Source: Eupeodes corollae
Taxonomy: Eukaryota > Arthropoda > Insecta > Diptera > Syrphidae
DNA: 64,000 bases
Assembly: GCF_945859685.1 (NCBI RefSeq)
Contig: NC_079149.1
Span: forward strand, 58,918,991-58,982,990
Direction of reading: 5' to 3'
Shown one piece after another: positions 45,590 to 57,060 of the stretch. A program made the translations under genes and the position numbers. The notes below the pieces were generated by a model. The model worked only from the letters and a program-made list of their open reading frames with translations, was not told the DNA's origin and ran no database searches. Numbering within the stretch: the stretch's first letter is position 1; each line of letters begins with the position of its first letter.

Positions 45590-45850
45590 CAAAACACCAA
45601 GGTACTTATATCTACTTATACTTTCGAACAATTTTTAAATTATATTCTTAAAGGTTCCGTTTTTGTTTCTCAAGTATCTATATCCTTCATCAATGAAAAT
45701 ATTCATTTTATTTTTTCCAAGGTTAGTTGTCAGGTTCCAAAGATCACAGTAGCGCTCCAGCCGGTTGATCAAGCGTTGCATTCCTTCAACAGATTCCGCC
45801 AGAAAAACAATTTTATAGTTTTTTAGTTTGGTCACTTTCAAGCAAATGTA
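45590..45850 (-). pseudogene. LINE reverse transcriptase fragment
   Basis: The minus-strand frame contains ESVEGMQRLINRLERYCDLW and NLTTNLGKNKMNIFI, the segment just after the YADD box in several insect LINEs. The YADD itself and everything else is missing. Confidence 0.6.
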
Positions 45851-45981
45851 AATATTTATGGTTACAAAAAAAAACATTTTCTTAAAGAACATTAATCTGT
45901 ATTGATCAAAAACTTAAAAAATATAGTGACAAAAGTCTGCATACTAAAAGTGCAATTTTATTCAAATTCGATTTTAAACTA

Positions 45982-47284
45982 AACGGTGATTTTTTAAGAG
46001 CTTGAGAATTAAAAAAAAAAAAACGCATAAAATTTGCAAAATCTCATCGATTCTTTATTTGAAACGTTAGACTGGTCCATGACATTTACTTTTTGAAGAT
46101 AATTTCATATAAATATTGACCGCGGTTGCGTCTTAGGTGGTCCACTCGGAAAGTCCAATTTTGGGTAACTTTTTCGAGCATTTCGGCCGGAATAGCCCGA
46201 ATTTCTTCGGAAATGTTGTCTTCCAAAGCTGGAATAGTTGCTGGCTTATTTGTGTAGACTTTAGACTTGACGTAGCCCCACAAAAAATAGTCTAAAGGTG
46301 TCAAATCGCATGATCTTGGTGGCCAACTTACCGGTCCATTCCTTGAGATGAATTGTTCTCCGAAGTTTTTCCTCAAAATGACCATAGAATCGCGAGCTGT
46401 GTGGCATGTAGCGCCATCTTGTTAATACCACATGTCAACCAAGTTCAGTTCTTCTATTTTTGGCAACAAAAAGTTTGTTAGCATTGAACGATAGCGATCG
46501 CCATTCACCGTAACGTTGCGTCCAACAGCATCTTTGAAAAAATACGGTCCAATGATTCCACCAGCGTACAAACCACACCAAACGGTGCATTTTTCGGGAT
46601 GCATTGGCAGTTCTTGAACGGCTTCTAGTTGCTCTTCACTCCAAATGCGGCAATTTTGCTTATTTACGTAGCCATTCAACCAGAAATGAGCCTCATCGCT
46701 GAACAAAATTTGTCGATAAAAAAGCGGATTTTCTGCCAACTTTTCTACTGCCCATTCACTGAAAATTCGACGTTGTGGCAGAACGTTCGGCTTCAGTTCT
46801 TGTACGAGCTGTATTTTATACGGTTTTACACCAAGATCTTTGCGTAAAATCTTCCATGTGGTCGAATAACACAAACCCAATTGCTGCGAACGGCGACGAA
46901 TCGACATTTCACGGTCTTCAGCAACACTCTCAGAAACAGACGCAATATTCTCTTCTGTACGCACTGTACGCATTCGTGTGGTTGGTTTAATGTCCAATAA
47001 AGTAAACTGAGTGCGAAACTTGGTCACAATCGCATTAATTGTTTGCTCACTTGGTCGATTATGTAGACCATAAATCGGACGTAAAGCGCGAAAGACATTT
47101 CGAACCGAACACTGATTTTGGTAATAAAATTCAATGATTTGCAAGCGTTGCTCGTTAGTAAGTCTATTCATGATGAAATGTCAAAGCATACTGAGCATCT
47201 TTCTCTTTGACACCATGTCTGAAATAACGCGTGATCTGTCAAATACTAATGCATGAAAATCCTAACCTCAAAACAATCACCCTT
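45982..47284 (-). mobile_element. full-length DD41D-type mariner (1303 bp)
   Basis: TA flanks at 45980-45981 and 47285-47286. Terminal repeats on the right read inward AAGGGTGATTGTTTTGAGG and on the left AACGGTGATTTTTTAAGAG; the left has diverged. It contains a transposase frame with one stop codon. Inserted next to, or within, the end of a Tc1-like relic. Confidence 0.92.
46086..47171 (-). pseudogene. mariner transposase with a single nonsense codon
   Basis: A 361-codon frame is intact except for TAA at codon 250 (46422-46424). The relative at 12502 has Gln there. The N-terminal helix-turn-helix region covers about residues 1-110. Catalytic Asp residues by position are 159 (FSDEAHF), 252 (DGATCH) and 294 (TPLDYF), with 41 residues between the second and third, the DD41D spacing of the rosa-like mariner subgroup. 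The C-terminus ends normally. Presumed inactive unless read through. Confidence 0.9.
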
Positions 47285-47304
47285 TACAATAGGTGAACCT
47301 GAAC

Positions 47305-47590
47305 ATCGATATTTCTTTGGGCCATTACGAGCATCTAAAAAGCCTGTAATCGTCTCGGCATCGAAAAAGTTTAATTTTCGAGCAGAAGACATTTTTTGAA
47401 ATTTCTCTTCAAGCCTTCTTCTTAGAATAGGGGCACTACAAATGTCATTCTTTCAGATTTTCCTTTGCAAAGTCTCCCATCTGTGCTCAATGACATTTAA
47501 ATTCAAGATTTGTGGTGTAGAGTTACCGTGAAGCGTGATAGCGAAGCCAATCTTTGGTAATATGAGCCCTTTGTTTTGCATAATTATCTT
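47305..47590 (-). pseudogene. Tc1-like transposase C-terminal relic
   Basis: Minus-strand pieces in alternating frames: LNVIEHRWETLQRKI (the Tc1 SPDLNPIEHLW-type third catalytic block, with Glu kept) and SMPRRLQAF/LDARNGPKKY (the typical Tc1 C-terminus). Confidence 0.65.
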
Positions 47591-48080
47591 ACTGGGAAAT
47601 TCAACTTTGAACAACATTTAAAGCATCGACTAAAATTTTGTTCAAAAACAAAGGTGTTGGTTCGAATTAGCCTAATTTTTCGAAAAGGAAAAAAAGGAAT
47701 CCCAAAAGTATTGCATTCAAAGTATTGATCATTGCATTCTACATATTTTGCCAATATTTCAGGCAAATCGCCTTACCATTCGATGAGCCATTTTTCGACT
47801 CCTTCAAAATTGACAAATCGCATCGAGTGAGAATCATATCGATGGGAAGAGATAATAGTCGGACAGGGAAACCGATATCTGGAGCATAAGGTGGACGCGA
47901 TAATATTTTCCAAGTCATTGATTAAATGTATTTTTCACCACTTTAGCGGATAATTTGTCATTTTTTTGGACCTATTCCGATCGTTTTTCGATCAACGCAT
48001 GATTCAAGTTGATTATTTGCTGTCAGTAATGTTCCGTATTCACAATTTCACCGGGTTTTAATAACTTTCATCTTCTAATC
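47590..48080 (-). pseudogene. mariner-like transposase relic, different subfamily
   Basis: Minus-strand pieces: INLNHALIEKRSEW (about 47965-48006), PTIISSHRYDSHSMRF, NFEGVEKWLIEW and DLPEILAKYVECNDQYFE (to about 47700). They match the region from the second catalytic Asp to the C-terminus of classical mariner transposases. Several frameshifts; the catalytic D-N-A block is lost. Confidence 0.6.
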
Positions 48081-50560
48081 ATTGGAGCATGTTTTTCTTA
48101 AATTTCAACTAGAAACCAATGAGTTTAAGCTGAATTTTACTTTTGATGAGCAACGAATTCCGCAAAACAATTTACTTGCAACAAAACTCACACATACACT
48201 AAGGCTAACCACTATTATTTGGGAAATATTTAACTTGTGTATTTTTGAAGGCTGGTGTCAATAGAAAAACATGACATAGATGTTTAATCATAGAAATGTA
48301 TACGTATCTCTAGAAACATCTATTCAAAATTCGATGAACGCACCTTGTATACTAACAGCTTCAATAAAAACCAACTTAGGTTGTGATATCAACCTACAAT
48401 ATGTTTAAAAGTACGAGTATATTGACAAAGTTCCTTGGATCCAGATGCCATTTCATTTTGCCCCATACTGGCGCTAGTAAGTATATATATATATTGAAAG
48501 TATTATGGACCGTTATTAATACAAATCTATCATCGCAAAACCCTAATTTCAGAGAATACAGAAATCTCTGAAATTTTAAAAGCATAAACTTCCTAATTTA
48601 TTTAAAAACCATTTTTTTTAGGAATAACAAATGTAAATTCGTGACAGCTTAGTACTCAAATGCATTTCAAAAAAGAAAGATATGTTCAACGTGCTCATAA
48701 GAGTTCAAAAGTCTGAAGAAAAAAGAAAGACTCCTAGTTGATCGTTTTGGACAGAATTCGTCATGTCGACAGAAAAATGTCAACCCCATGTAACTATTTT
48801 AACATTGGAATATTTATAGAATGTTCATTAGACGATTTTCTTATTATGCAGGTAAAATTTAGTTTGCGAACATTTTTCTCTTACGAACACACAACTTGTG
48901 GTCTTAATTCTTTTCTGTAACGCTCCAGCAAAGATGACAACAAAGACGATGTAGACAATTTTCTGATTTTTTTTATGTTTAGTAGATTTACCTATGACAG
49001 TTGACAGTTTGGTGGTGTAGATTTCAAAAGTAATTCAAAGGGTAAGTGTCTCGTCTTGACATACCAAGCTGCGTGTGCGCATTGCACGTTGATGATGCTA
49101 GACATTGACTTTAAGAACAAAGATACACATCTGGAATTGTACAGGCTAGACTTTGTGTCTCGTGGTGAGAGAGTTGAGCATTTAAGGAAAAAAATAATAA
49201 TCTTCTGCATCCCCATAGTTAAGGAAGAAGCCATAGTCCGCGTCAAGGTGATAAAACAAAAAATAAGAAACAATCTAGAGTGTAGTAATTCGTATAGAGT
49301 CACAACTAGATTTATCGTCCCATCTGTCATAGACATGGCCGATCGGTTCGGTTTTGCATTCGAGTTATTTTTCTGGTTTATTTAGAAATCCATTGAGATT
49401 GTGAGAACAAGTGAAACATCGGATTATGTAGATAGCCATAGCATAGAGCGAAGTCAAGCCAGGCATTAAACTTTAGCCTCTCTATATCTATCAAAAGTCC
49501 TTTTGCCCAGACAAAACCACAGGGCAAATAAAGACTAAAACAACAACAACTACGAAAAACAAAACTTAAGTTAGCTGATGGTGTGAAGTATATTATTATA
49601 ACCACTCGTTCCCGGGCTTGGGAATGCTATGTTTGCATAATGAGGGGAAAATAAATAACATGTTGGGCAGCCAAACCACATAAAATGTCTCCATCCACAG
49701 AATCTAGGTACATTACCTTTACGTTCCCCACACTCCCTTCTGCATTTTATACCTGAGCCTACATAGTGATCTTTTGAACAAGCTGATTTTTGTTTGTTGT
49801 TTGCGTGAAGTGTTGGTTTTATAGTGCGTTAGTGGACTCTGGTTTTCTATAAGAGGCGGCTTTCTGTTTAAACTTTAGACAAAAAAATATGCAGAGCTCG
49901 GAATGTCCAATTTTTTTTTCTCAATTTTATTGAAAAATGTTCACTTTAGTTGGTCGTTTTGCACTTACTTTTGGTTTTTCTGACTTCACATAAACATGGC
50001 GCATAATGTAATTCAAATACAATTGTCGCGTCACGATCGGTGAGTATTTTGCGTGTAACAAACAAAACAATTGTAATATCGCACTATAGATATTATAGTA
50101 AGGCAATTATGGTGACCATCATGCAAAATACGTTTGAAGGCAATTAAATTGTTCAACTCAAACGCGAACTCACGATTGAAACGTCAAAAATGCAGCGTAT
50201 TTACATTCTCAACTCCTCACAGGTTTCAAAAGTAATAAAAGTTTAAGACATCTTGTACAGAAATGGAACTAAACTGTCTTACAATAGAGATTTGACAACA
50301 TTGAATTCAATTTGTGAAGGCATTCTTTCACTAATCATCGAACTATCATTTATTCAGTAAACTCAACATTTAAGCCATTATTACATGAACGAAGAAATTA
50401 TAAATTTTTTATTGCGAATCGGAGTCGAGGACCGAAACTTTAAGAGCATTAACCCCAATTTTCCGTGGTTATTTTTGCTCTATTTAAATAGCTTAAAGTT
50501 CGACAATACGCGTTATGCGTTATTGGTCGTCACCACTTTATCCATCAAAAAAACTGTGAG
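48081..50560. other. spacer with no supported gene
   Basis: Contains an unrecognised 110-codon frame at 49056-49385, otherwise short frames. A short TATATATATATA run lies near 48482. No splice-linked coding structure is evident. Confidence 0.4.
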
Positions 50561-50840
50561 GCGTGTTTTGAATGCCGCCGCCCGCTCTCCGCCCGGTGGT
50601 GTTATTGCCTATATTTTTTCTTCGATGATAACGATCATCAAGTTACTATGAATAGCCATCTTTATCTCGCCAATGTACCGATTATTTTTGACCAGAATTG
50701 GAAGATATAGACTTGGACAACATGTGGTTTCAACAGGTTGATAACACAAGCCACACGGAAAACCTTACAATCGATTTATTGAAGAGTAAGTTTGATGAGC
50801 GTGTTATCTCAAGAAATGGGCGAGTCGATTTTCGCCCTGT
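50560..50840 (+). pseudogene. mariner-type transposase fragment
   Basis: A GGVIAYIF-like block (about 50601-50624) is followed by DDNDHQVTMNSHLY, LEDIDLDNMWFQQ (about 50705-50740), HTENLTIDLLKSKFDERVIS and a decayed RNGRVDFRP. This is the middle catalytic part of a DD41D-like transposase, of another subfamily from 45982. It has frame breaks. Confidence 0.65.
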
Positions 50841-50869
50841 TGCGTTCGAAAGTTGTCAGTTGAATTATT

Positions 50870-51445
50870 CTTGAAAAAATTAAAATTACGAACAATATTT
50901 TTCATATCAAGAATTAGTTTACTTTAAAATCTAGTTTTGTAAAATAGATTTTTAGTCGAAAACAAATGTTTACCAATTTTAGCAGCATTTCTTAAATTTT
51001 TACAAATTGGATGAATGAAATTAATTTGAGAGATATCAAGAACCAAACATAAATTTTTGCCATATTTTTTTTAATGAAAAACCGGACTGTTGGATTTTTG
51101 TAAAAAAAAACTACAGAATATCGAAAACAATACTTTCTGTGAAATAAAAAATATTTGTAGGTTTACATTTTTTGTAAAAAAAATGAGAATTAGATTTTTC
51201 TCAAAATTTTAATGCATGTTTAAAACAATAATTCTTATAAGTAAAAATTAGTTGCAAGCCATAATTTAAAATTTTTGAAAAGATATTCGAGTCGAAAATC
51301 AATTTTTACCAACTATGAGTAATGTTTTTTAGGTTTTTATTTCTTACAAAAATAACTGTCAATTCGATTTTACTCAAAATTTTACCAGATATTAAAAACG
51401 TTATTTTTCGTTGCACAAAATTGTTTTGGAGATACAACCTTACTT
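50870..51445 (+). mobile_element. Helentron-like array fragment
   Basis: Carries units in + orientation (GAGTCGAAAATCAATTTTTA near 51290) and the AATGAAAAACCGGACTGTTGG segment seen next to the terminus of other copies. Neither end is clear. Confidence 0.65.
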
Positions 51446-51937
51446 AAATGAAACAATAGCAAACTACAAATTCATGTTGGATCCCTGTCTAACATGGCTC
51501 TGTAATTCTCACAATTGACCGAAATGTTGTTTCCATCTCTTTTTTTCATAGAAATATGGTTGAATGATGCCAACATTCCACAATCCACATGAAGGTGGTA
51601 CTCTTCAAATATGAATATTAATTCAATCTAAACTTTTTAGCAAATAATTCGAGATTTTCTTCCAGAAATCGCCAAAGGCTAGTGGCTAAGGCAAGAAATA
51701 ATGAGCGGCTGAGATTGATGACGGGAAGTTGAGTCACACACTCAAGAACACGGAACAATGACAAAAAAGCTCTGCAGCCTGCACAGTACTTACATTTTCA
51801 AACGCTGTTTAAGCGTTAAGGGTCTCATGGAGTTTGCGGAGGTACAATACTGACTTTCTGTCAAATAGCTGTCGGTGTCAAAGTAACCTACATTTTAAAA
51901 AGAAACCAACTTATAATTTACTGTGCATTTTATATTT
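51446..51937. other. spacer, no gene recognised
   Basis: No coding frame or repeat that I can support. Confidence 0.4.
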
Positions 51938-52246
51938 TTTATAAATAAATAAATTGGGTGGCGCAACAGTCCGTTTGATAACTAGAGCCTAGTGACTGAC
52001 AACTCTCAACCATTCCTGTGTGCGAGTACTGTTGTCAGGGATGGAAGGGACCTGCAGTTTTAAGCCGAATCCGAACGGCAAATTTGAGAAAGCACTTTTC
52101 ATGACAAGAATTACTCTTGGAGAATTTGTCAATTCCTCGCAAGAGGCAGTACCCGTAAAAAAAAAAATTAAGGTGGCATAGGTAGGGATCGAACCCAAGA
52201 CCTCTCGCATGACAGTAAAACGCACTAACCATTGTGCCACGGGTTC
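51938..52246 (-). mobile_element. tRNA-derived SINE, copy 1
   Basis: Read on the minus strand from 52246: a tRNA-like head with A box TGGCACAATGG followed by TTAGTGCG (about 52221-52239) and a perfect B box GGTTCGATCCC (52185-52195), an unrelated body of about 200 bp containing TTGACAATTCC on the + strand, and a tail CGCCACCCAATTTATTTATTTAT. The A and B boxes form an internal RNA polymerase III promoter. The 83-codon frame here is incidental. Confidence 0.87.
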
Positions 52247-52259
52247 AAAAACATAAGAA

Positions 52260-52800
52260 GCGGTTGGCGGAGATGTGTACTCTCAACGATCGAAAATAAG
52301 TCTCTCATTCCGCCTAGCGTGTTCCAGGCGGAACTTTTGGTGATAAAAGAGAGACATTCCGGGTAACTGTAAGGCAGATGAACTCGCCAGGAACGGTACA
52401 GTACAACCCATTCTACCATGTTTGGCAAATGCTGGCATACTAATTGCTACTTTTAAACTATTGCCAATGCAGGACGATGAAGAAGGCAAACACCGGGTGG
52501 AACAACATCACCACGTGTTAGGTCACAACAAAAATCTGACCAACACTAGATTTAAAGCAATCAAGGTGCTTGCTTCTCTAAGCAGATCGCATATTAGCTC
52601 GATAATAGGTGCCATAACCAGACAATGCCTAATAGGAAAGCACGCAACGAGACTAGGCGTATTCTCAAATGACTTTTGCAGAAGCTGTATGGACGAGGAA
52701 GAGGAAGAAACAGTTCTTCACCTCCTCTGTACATGCCATACTCTAGCTCAAAAACAAGCAAGAATTACTCAGGAGAATTGTTCTATAACGATTTAAATCA
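52260..52800 (+). mobile_element. LOA/I-like LINE 3' fragment (RNase H and knuckle)
   Basis: The decayed RNase H end reads DIPGNCKADELARNGTVQ (about 52357-52410). After frame changes it continues as LASLSRSHISSIIGAITRQC, LGVFSNDFCRSCMDEEEEET and VLHLLCTCHTLAQ, a CCHC-type knuckle. It is another family from the copies at 24577 and 34109. It lies against the SINE. Confidence 0.75.
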
Positions 52801-55220
52801 TATAAGGCCTAAGTGTGTCCTATTCCAAAAAGGACAGCAACTTTAACCTAATTTCTATACCTACAATTCAATATACTTTATCTTTGGCTAACAGTTGTAA
52901 ACAATTACAAATAATGTTCCTTATAGAATGTTTAAAAGGGCTTCAAAGTTCGTTCAGGTCTTTAAATTTGCCCTTTCAAATTTCTGGTTTGAAGTTTTAT
53001 GGAATATTTTTAGATTTGTGAAAATTTGAATATTTTTCTAGCAATTATGATTGTGGAAACAAATTCCATTTACTTTTCCTTGCTATAGCAAAGGTTATTC
53101 AATAAAAAATTATTTAAAAATCATTCAAACGTAAAATTTTGACACATCTTTTTTTAACTTTGGAACGAAAAACAAAATAAATTTCTGTCTATCGAATCGT
53201 ATTAACTTTATGTGTTCTAATAGGTAGTCTGTACATATTCATAGAGCAGTTATTTTATTTTTCAAAGTCATCGCTTAGAATTGAAATGCATATGACAATG
53301 AATCTCCTGCCAATATCCAAATAATAATAAAATTCTAAAAACTTTGCCAAATAAAAATATTATTGAACACAAAAGAAAACCAGCACCTACGCGCATGAAG
53401 TTCTAAAAAAAATGTTCGCAACTAATTTTTATCCTTCATAGAAAATCACCACCCATGTATGTATGCTATGCATGAATATATGTATATGTATGTGTGGAAG
53501 CCCTTGGAAAATGTCAACCATTAGAAAATGAACTATAAATCACATTTTATTTATAGAAAATGTAAAATACTTCTGTCTCAAAAACGAGTCGCTCGATGTG
53601 TATTCAAGATATGTGTGTACAATTTTATGCAACCAAAGCTTCTTATTGCTGAAATACATATTCATATACAAATATCCCATACATACATAAGTATATGCAA
53701 AGAGATGAACGAAAAAAAAACATGTGGGTTGTCTGTTCAAATCCTGTTGCCATCATTTGAGTCATCTCAACTTGGTTGTTAGAGATAGAATCTTATCCTT
53801 ATGCCAATAATAAACTATCGCTATTTGGCAGAAATCTCCGGTCTCCAAACTGCCCCTCAAATATCATATCATCACTAACTATAGATCTACATCTATGCAT
53901 GGTATACATATCCTATAATATCCTTATCATCCTACGCACAAGGATTCAAAATAATATTCAATGCCCACGAGACTGTCATCACCATAGGGTGTATCATCAT
54001 CATCAACATCATCGTCATCGAAACTTTGGCCATAGATGGGCTATATTAATAGCTTCCATTCGGTACTGTTATCTATGTTTTTCTGTAAAGAAGATGCCTC
54101 GGTCGATGATGTTGTCACCAAGGACATAAAGGACCAAGGCGTTTTCTTTGAACATCCAGGATAATTATCGTAATGTTGCGTTGGCGAGCAGTCTTTGATG
54201 AAAATATATTTAATTTTAATGTCATTGAGTATAACTGTTTATGATGTGGCAAAGAGTACTGGAAGCACTATAAATTTTGTCTTTCAATGCTTATTGCTGT
54301 TTTCCAAACCAACAAAAGGATATACCGGCAGAATCAGATAAACCAGCAGCAGCAGCAACACCAGCAGCAAATGAGAATATTATCATTGGGAGTATCAAAG
54401 ACATTACATCGATAGGAGTTTATTTTAAACGAACGACGCATTGGTACTCCGCCTTATGTCCTTGGGAAAAGCTTATTTATCCAAATTAGGATATTAGAAT
54501 TTTCGATAAAGTCTCTATATTCAACCTACACTCACAATTATTATCTGATCAAGTTTCCTGTTCAAAAAACCCTTACCAATAATTCCATAATTATATTCAT
54601 TTGAAACCCAATAAAATGGGAATAAGTGATGTCAAATAATTGCAAATGGGTCATCTAGAATCTGATTGATTAAATACAATAAAAAGGCTGACATTTTGAC
54701 AGATGATAGATATCATTTATTTATTTAGATAGGTAAAAGGTCAAGACTTAGTTATGCATACAATTCAGAAGAAATTGATGTACAATTCCTTTATCTTCAT
54801 ACATATGCTAATCTTTCGAAATGAAAAAAAGGTACACTTGGACTGAATTCATTTGATTTAGGAAAATACAAAAAATATATTGGTTTGAATTTGACAGTTT
54901 AAATGATAAAATTTGACAATTTGTATGATATGTGTAGCTAGAAATAGGTTTCGTAGTTTTCAATTTTCTTCAATTTATTTTGTAATTGCTGATCGTTTAA
55001 TTTATTTACGCTCTTTAAAAAACTGCAAATGAAATTTTCTATTCAAAACTAACGTAGGTCATCTAGTGGATTCTCTTTAAGTCATAAGTTATTTTGACAC
55101 TGACAGTTGTTTACCGCTATTATGAAAGGAAACCAGATTCAAATGAAATGAGTACCTTGATGCTTAAAGCTGTAAAAATATTGAAAACTTATTTCCAAAG
55201 TGATTGATATGTGGGCCAAA
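52801..55220. other. spacer with simple repeats, no gene supported
   Basis: There are TATG/TGTA-rich patches at about 53455-53500, a CAT-rich patch at about 53977-54025 and a GCA-rich patch at about 54342-54370. The 117- and 70-codon frames over them are biased by the repeats. AAAGGCTGACATTT near 54685 repeats the motif of the domino intron. Confidence 0.4.
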
Positions 55221-56051
55221 CAGTGACTATTTTTTAAAGAAGTTTTGGACGATTTACGCCTTTTCGCCCGAAACTATAACGTCCAAATACTAAAATGACA
55301 TAAAGCCCAAAATTGGTCACAAATCATTAAAAGTTGAAAAAAAAAACGCTAAAAATAAAACAAAGTGAATGTAGTAACACCCAAATAAATTTGAAATAAG
55401 AAAAGGGCCAATTAGTTAGTTGTCATTTTGCCCAAAAATTTTGGGGCATATGACATAGCTTTGTGACATATATTTTGGGCATTATAAAGATAATGATTTT
55501 TATCGGAGCGTATGTCTTATTACTCAAATGATCAAATGAATTGTCGTACAAAATATCAATAAAAAAACGTAACAGTAAAATGTCAAATCATCAAAACCAA
55601 CTTTCAATTTTGTAACGCTCAAGTTTAGAAACGAAAAGATTTTGAGTGGTTTGGCTTTGAGACGCTTGTACCCATCTTTAACTCTTCACCAAATTAAAAT
55701 CGGAAATCGTAGTACTAAAATTCCTGCATTCCGAGTTTTTGGTTGATCTGGTATTTCTTTTGTCTAATGTTTGCGTTTTTGCGATAAACTTTAAAACTAA
55801 AAATGTCGCAGTTACCAAAATAGAGTAAAATATTTTCAGTATTTCCAAATGTTGAAACACATCACATTTTTTGGACGATATGATTTCTTCTGGAAAAGTT
55901 TTTTGTCGATATGACATTTTTAATATCTTGGCGGTATTTTGTTGGGCAATAAGACCGAACACTTCAACAACGAAATGTTAATAAAATTGTTTTGGGCGCT
56001 ATGAAATTTTTATTTTGGGGGATATGGTTTTAAGGGAAAAAACTAACACTG
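55221..56051. mobile_element. hAT-like foldback element with degenerate minisatellite
   Basis: The ends are CAGTGACTATTTTTT (55221-55235) and, inverted, CAGTGTTAGTTTTTT (56037-56051). Inside, motifs of the type TTTTGGGCG-TATGACATTTT recur roughly every 30-40 bp: reverse-oriented in the left part (55245-55330) and forward-oriented in the right part (about 55430-56035). CAGTG ends resemble hAT elements, but I find no matching 8-bp duplication. It is non-coding. Confidence 0.5.
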
Positions 56052-56344
56052 TCTAAAAAGAATTTTGCACAAAAGCTCGGTTATGAGATCAAATTGCCTC
56101 CGTTTTGAAATGGCTTTTTAATTTATTTGGACTTGAAAAACCTGAAGAGCATTATGGTGGAAAAAACAGTGTATCCACCGAGAGTGAAAAATTGGTGTAG
56201 ATTGTGGAGTGGTGGCATCATTGAAGACATGGGTTTAGGTAACTTTTGGTTATGCAGGATGACGCGCCATGACATTGTTAACCGCCGTCTTGGAGCAATC
56301 GGCTGCATTAGAATATAGAAACTAATAATTAAGGCAAAGCTGCA

Positions 56345-57060
56345 GCCCTAAAACATCAAAAAGTCCTAGAAAACTGAAGAGACAACTAATCTGCTACTGC
56401 GAAGCCAGACAAAGCACAAGTTGAAGAACTGTGCCTCTAGTGCTGATGGCTGAGTTTTGCACAATTCTTTCCAGAACAATGTTGATGAATTCCGATGACA
56501 GTACATCGCCTTGTTTAAAACTTTTTTTGACATCAAACGTATTGTTGAGATTTTTTTCGACATTGATAGAGCAGCGTGCATTCATCTTCGTCATTCTGCA
56601 CACACGGATAAGTTTGACAGGGATGTCAAAACTAGTCATTGCTCTGTAAAGCTATTCCCAATTGATATTTTCACACGCGGCCATGAAATCGATAAAGAGA
56701 TAGTTAATATCGATTTAAGTAATGTAAATATTTGGTCAATGGTGGACTTTAATGGCCTGAAGCTACACTGATAAGAACCTATCAGGTTGTTGACGAACGG
56801 TTTCAGACTTTCACTTAATATCTTATACGCGATGTTTAGGAGACTTATTCTTCTCTATTTGGTGAAATTCAAAGGGTCTTCTTTCTTGAGTATTGGGCTA
56901 ACTATGCTGATATTTCACTCAATGGGCATGCTTTCTTCCGACAATATTTTGCAGATAAGTTGGTGCATGCTCCCAACCAAGTCATCTCCTGCTGCTTTGA
57001 ATCATTCGGCAACGATTCTTGCAGCTCTAGCAGTTTGTTAGCCTTCAGTGCTCTCTCCTT
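56345..57060 (-). mobile_element. RTE-like LINE fragment, reverse transcriptase region
   Basis: Minus-strand blocks: DDLVGSMHQLICKILSEESM, ISIVSPILKKEDPLN, RRISLLNIAYKILSESL, NNLIGSYQCSFRP, KSTIDQIFTL, VCRMTKMNARCSINVEKN, GDVLSSEFINIVLERIVQNS. Same clade as 29440-30446 but the upstream part. Frameshifts and a short deletion around 56660-56700; the YADD region is missing. Confidence 0.8.

Noticed and set aside
49056..49385. 110-codon frame as a gene
   Set aside because: No recognisable domain, no splice context, and a similar-length frame on the other strand; left as unknown.
52170..52246. Functional tRNA gene on the minus strand
   Set aside because: A and B boxes are present, but the sequence continues into a repeated SINE body found at two other loci, and no full cloverleaf with matching acceptor stem is evident.
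53776..54129. His-rich 117-codon frame
   Set aside because: The His run is produced by a CAT simple repeat.
54277..54489. 70-codon frame with an Ala run
   Set aside because: The Ala run comes from a GCA repeat; the remainder is not recognisable.
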